From DATFDN01 sp963818885 (GTDB taxonomy: Bacteria; Pseudomonadota; Alphaproteobacteria; Acetobacterales; Acetobacteraceae), in the NCBI GenBank assembly GCA_963818885.1, contig CAWFTP010000001.1, positions 186,001 through 250,000 of the forward strand: 64,000 nucleotides of DNA, in the 5' to 3' direction. The first letter of the stretch is position 1. Every line of letters starts with the position of its first letter. The notes beneath the pieces were generated by a model. That model did not search any database. It saw only the letters and a list, made by a program, of their open reading frames with translations, and was not told the DNA's origin. Of this stretch, positions 61,533 to 64,000 are shown piece by piece. Made by a program: the position numbers and the translations under genes.

Positions 61533-63085
61533 CCAGGGCTCACGATCTCCTGCCACAGCAGCCGCGCCTCCCGTCCGGGGTCTTCGACCACGCGCGGTGT
61601 CTCGTCCAGAACCATCGTCGTCCGCCGCTCCGCGATGTATTCGGGCCAGTCCGGCAGGCGCGCATGCGCTGGGCGGCCAGTGCGCGCGAAATGCGCCCAG
61701 GTGTCAGCCATCAGCGCCGCCACGCCGTGCGCGCCGGCGCTGCGGTCCGTCGCCTTCGTCAGGTCGATCGTGTCGAAGGTGAAGGGCACGTCGAGCGCAT
61801 GCGGCGCACCAAGCCGCCCATCGAATGCGGGCGTCCGCCAGGCGAAGGAGTACATCCACACTGGCGCCCCGCCGAGTGCGCCCCGACGCTCCGCCGCGAT
61901 CAGGGAGCGAAGCCGGAAATGCGAATCGGTGAGCGTCGCGATCAGCCGCTCGGTCGCGTTGGCCTCCGGCAGCAGCCGCCGGTATAGCTCGACGACGCGA
62001 TCGGCATGTTCGAGCGTCACGGCGCCGATGCGTGTGCGCATCTCCTCCTCCGTCAGGCGGCGGTGCCACACTGCGTCGTCATGGGCAAGGAAGCTCGCCA
62101 TCTCGTCACGCGTGTCCCCGATCAGCAAGGGAACGGAGGGAGACACATCGGCTGCCGCGGGATGGAACGGATGGCTCGGCAGCAAATCCCCATCGACCGT
62201 CGGCCCGAACGGATACCGGTCGAACAGCGGCCAGCGCGACGGACCGACCGCCCGCTGCGCCGGCTCGATCGCGGCGAGCAACTGCTTTATCGGCACGTCA
62301 CGCAGTCTGTGCAGCTCCGTCCGTCCGATCTCCAGCACCTTCAGCACCGCCTCGGCCAGATGCGCGGCGCGCTCGGGCCCGCGCAGGCGCACCGCCGCCC
62401 CGCTCTGCACGATCGCCTTGTGGAACAGCCCGCGCGCCGAGGGCATCGCGAGTAGGGTCGAGACCTTGGCGCCGCCGCCCGACTCGCCGAAGATCGTGAC
62501 GTTGTCCGGATCGCCGCCAAACGCGCCGATATTGTCGCGTACCCAGCGCAGCGCGGCGAGCATGTCGAGCACGCCTGCATTGCCGGATTGCGCATATTCG
62601 GCGCCGCCGATCCGCGACAGGTCGAGGTGGCCGAAGATGTTGAGCCGCTGGTTAACCGTCACGACAACCACGTCGCGCCGGCACAGGCGCGAGCCGCGCA
62701 GCCGGATCTGATTGGACGATCCGAAGGCGAAGGCGCCGCCATGGAGCCATACCATCACCGGCCGCCAGGCCGCCGGGTCTGGCGACTGCGTCCAGACATT
62801 CAGCGCAAGGCAGTCCTCGCTCTCCGGCGAGGGATCGGGCGGGCCGCCGAAGTCAGCCAGCTCCGGCCGGACCGGAAAGCCCAGGCGCGATTGCGGCGCC
62901 TGGGTGCGGAACGCGACGGCGTCGCGCACACCGCTCCACGACTTGGGCGGTCGCGGCGGCATGAAGCGATTGGCGCCATCTGTGGGAGCGCCGTACGGGA
63001 TGGAGAGGAAGGCGGCGGCCCCCTCGATGACGATGCCCCGTAGCCTCCCCGCTTCCGTCTGCACGATCGGGTTCTGATCCGCCAT
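61529..63085 (-). CDS. Type B carboxylesterase
   Basis: A 518-residue alpha/beta hydrolase. The oxyanion hole is in VMVWLHGGAFAFGSSNQIRL, the nucleophile motif is NVTIFGESGGGAKVS (Ser near residue 205), and EDCLALNVWTQ is the usual EDCL segment. The acid and His follow in the C-terminal third; HALDVPFTFDTIDLTK contains the likely His. ATG 63085 was chosen (MADQNPIVQTEAGRLRG); the open frame further upstream overlaps the SDR gene and has no homology. No signal peptide, so cytoplasmic. Substrate unknown. Intact. Confidence 0.88.
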   Translation of the reverse strand: MADQNPIVQTEAGRLRGIVIEGAAAFLSIPYGAPTDGANRFMPPRPPKSWSGVRDAVAFRTQAPQSRLGFPVRPELADFGGPPDPSPESEDCLALNVWTQSPDPAAWRPVMVWLHGGAFAFGSSNQIRLRGSRLCRRDVVVVTVNQRLNIFGHLDLSRIGGAEYAQSGNAGVLDMLAALRWVRDNIGAFGGDPDNVTIFGESGGGAKVSTLLAMPSARGLFHKAIVQSGAAVRLRGPERAAHLAEAVLKVLEIGRTELHRLRDVPIKQLLAAIEPAQRAVGPSRWPLFDRYPFGPTVDGDLLPSHPFHPAAADVSPSVPLLIGDTRDEMASFLAHDDAVWHRRLTEEEMRTRIGAVTLEHADRVVELYRRLLPEANATERLIATLTDSHFRLRSLIAAERRGALGGAPVWMYSFAWRTPAFDGRLGAPHALDVPFTFDTIDLTKATDRSAGAHGVAALMADTWAHFARTGRPAHARLPDWPEYIAERRTTMVLDETPRVVEDPGREARLLWQEIVSPG

Positions 63086-63148
63086 CGTCCTGCCCTTCGG
63101 TTCCCACCCGCCGCAGTCTAGCGTCCGGTCACAGCAGGAGGGAAAGCC

Positions 63149-63991
63149 ATGCGCGACCTGAAGGGAAAGACGGCCGTGGTGACGGGTGCCGGCTCGGGGA
63201 TCGGCCTCGGCATCGCGCGCACGATGGCGCAAGCGGGGATGAATCTCGTCCTCGCCGACATCCAGGACGCGCCGTTGCAGGCGGCGCGGATGGCGATCGA
63301 GGCCGCCGGCGCACGTGCCGTGACGCGGCTGACGGACGTGTCCGATCCCGCGCAGGTCGACGCTCTCGCCGATGCCGCGCGCGATGCGTTCGGCAGCTTG
63401 CACGTGGCGGTGAACAATGCCGGGGTCGCCATGCATGGCACCAGGCTCACCTATGTCACCGCGGACGAGTGGAACTGGGTGCTGGGCGTCAACGTGCTCG
63501 GCGTCATCAACGGGATTCGGGCCTTCACCCCGGTGATCCGTAGCCACGGCGAGGGCGGCCATATCGTCAACACGGCGTCGGTTTCCGGCTTCTTCATCCG
63601 CCAGGGTTCCGATCAGGGCGCCTACTCGATGACGAAATACGCCGTGGTCGCGCTCAGCGAGGCGCTCGAGCAAGAGCTTGCCGGCACCGGCATCGGCGTC
63701 ACCGTGCTCTGCCCGGGCCCGGTCCGCACCGGGATCTTCCAGGGCGGGGGCGCCAGGCCGGAGCGTTTCGGCGGCCCGTACGAACGGCCGAGCCACCGAC
63801 CGATCGGTGGCCGCCTGCTCGACTCCCAGGCATTGCAACCCGAACAGGTCGGCGCCCGGGTCCTCCACGCGATCAAGAATGAGGAGTTCTACGTCTTCAC
63901 CCACGGCGCGGAGAGTGTGGCAATCCGGGCACGCCACGCGCGGATCGAGTCGGCCCTTGACAAGGCGGATGCATTCTGGGGTCGGAATTGA
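63149..63991 (+). CDS. Short-chain dehydrogenase/reductase (classical SDR)
   Basis: A 280-residue NAD(P)-dependent oxidoreductase. The cofactor motif TGAGSGIGLGIARTMA starts near residue 12, NNAG follows in VAVNNAGVAMHG, and the catalytic Ser-Tyr-Lys are in NTASVSGFF and YSMTKYAVVALSEALE. Asp after the second strand (LVLADIQDA) favours NAD over NADP. ATG 63149 has AGGAGGG nine bases upstream. Divergent from the esterase gene with a 63-base gap. Substrate unknown. Intact; the stop is at 63989-63991 near the window end. Confidence 0.9.
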   Translation: MRDLKGKTAVVTGAGSGIGLGIARTMAQAGMNLVLADIQDAPLQAARMAIEAAGARAVTRLTDVSDPAQVDALADAARDAFGSLHVAVNNAGVAMHGTRLTYVTADEWNWVLGVNVLGVINGIRAFTPVIRSHGEGGHIVNTASVSGFFIRQGSDQGAYSMTKYAVVALSEALEQELAGTGIGVTVLCPGPVRTGIFQGGGARPERFGGPYERPSHRPIGGRLLDSQALQPEQVGARVLHAIKNEEFYVFTHGAESVAIRARHARIESALDKADAFWGRN

Positions 63992-64000
63992 GTTGAATTC

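Noticed and set aside
63086..63937. Upstream extension of the carboxylesterase frame
   Set aside because: It runs antisense through the SDR gene; the esterase starts normally at 63085.
1..64000. CRISPR arrays, tRNA or rRNA genes, transposases, phage or toxin-antitoxin genes
   Set aside because: None seen. No regularly spaced direct repeats, cloverleaf patterns or recognisable mobile-element proteins were found on reading both strands.

Overview
The window is high-GC bacterial chromosome, densely packed with overlapping stop/start junctions. Several gene orders are typical of Alphaproteobacteria: lptF-lptG-lptD-surA-rsmA, glyA-nrdR-ribD-ribE-ribBA-ribH-nusB, pyrB with a non-catalytic dihydroorotase, and yicC-gmk. 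A selenocysteine-type formate dehydrogenase, phosphoketolase, a PEP-CTERM protein and a type III polyketide synthase fit a free-living member of the Rhodospirillales/Acetobacterales. That placement is an inference, because no rRNA or other species marker is present. I see no tRNA, rRNA, CRISPR array, transposase or phage gene.

Layout. 0-1 kb: a possible hsdM start cut by the window edge, then a glycine-rich PEP-CTERM protein. 1.3-6 kb: FAD monooxygenase, an orphan solute-binding protein, a VOC protein, a DjlA-like co-chaperone and an AmpD-like amidase. 6-7.5 kb: a repeat-rich spacer and a lower-GC LpxR-like gene. 7.5-11 kb (minus): a damaged sorbosone dehydrogenase-like gene and phosphoketolase. 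11.1-22.1 kb (plus): FAD-linked oxidase, a type III PKS/methyltransferase/flavoprotein trio, then LPS export (lptF, lptG, lptD), surA and rsmA. 22-29.3 kb: purD, xseA, a Kef-type antiporter, moaE/moaD, a lipoprotein, mobB and pgsA. 29.3-38.5 kb: a four-gene MdtABC-type RND efflux operon. 38.5-44.3 kb: csbD and the riboflavin operon read from glyA to nusB. 44.5-47.4 kb: a broken and rearranged formate dehydrogenase locus. 47.4-64 kb: mixed metabolic genes, including pyrB with pyrC', yicC-gmk, a two-domain MaoC protein, a carboxylesterase and an SDR.

The most notable item is the formate dehydrogenase locus. The alpha-subunit gene has an in-frame TGA exactly at the family selenocysteine site. 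It is followed by a hairpin whose spacing and loop resemble the E. coli fdhF SECIS. Yet the gene lacks at least two internal blocks and abuts, in the opposite orientation, the C-terminus of its own iron-sulfur subunit gene. A shortened NrfD-like membrane subunit follows that fragment.

Single-base frameshifts are frequent. They also hit genes expected to be essential (lptF, lptG, ribE), which points to residual indel errors in the sequence as a major cause. Broken genes are therefore annotated over their full homologous span, with the approximate frameshift positions stated.
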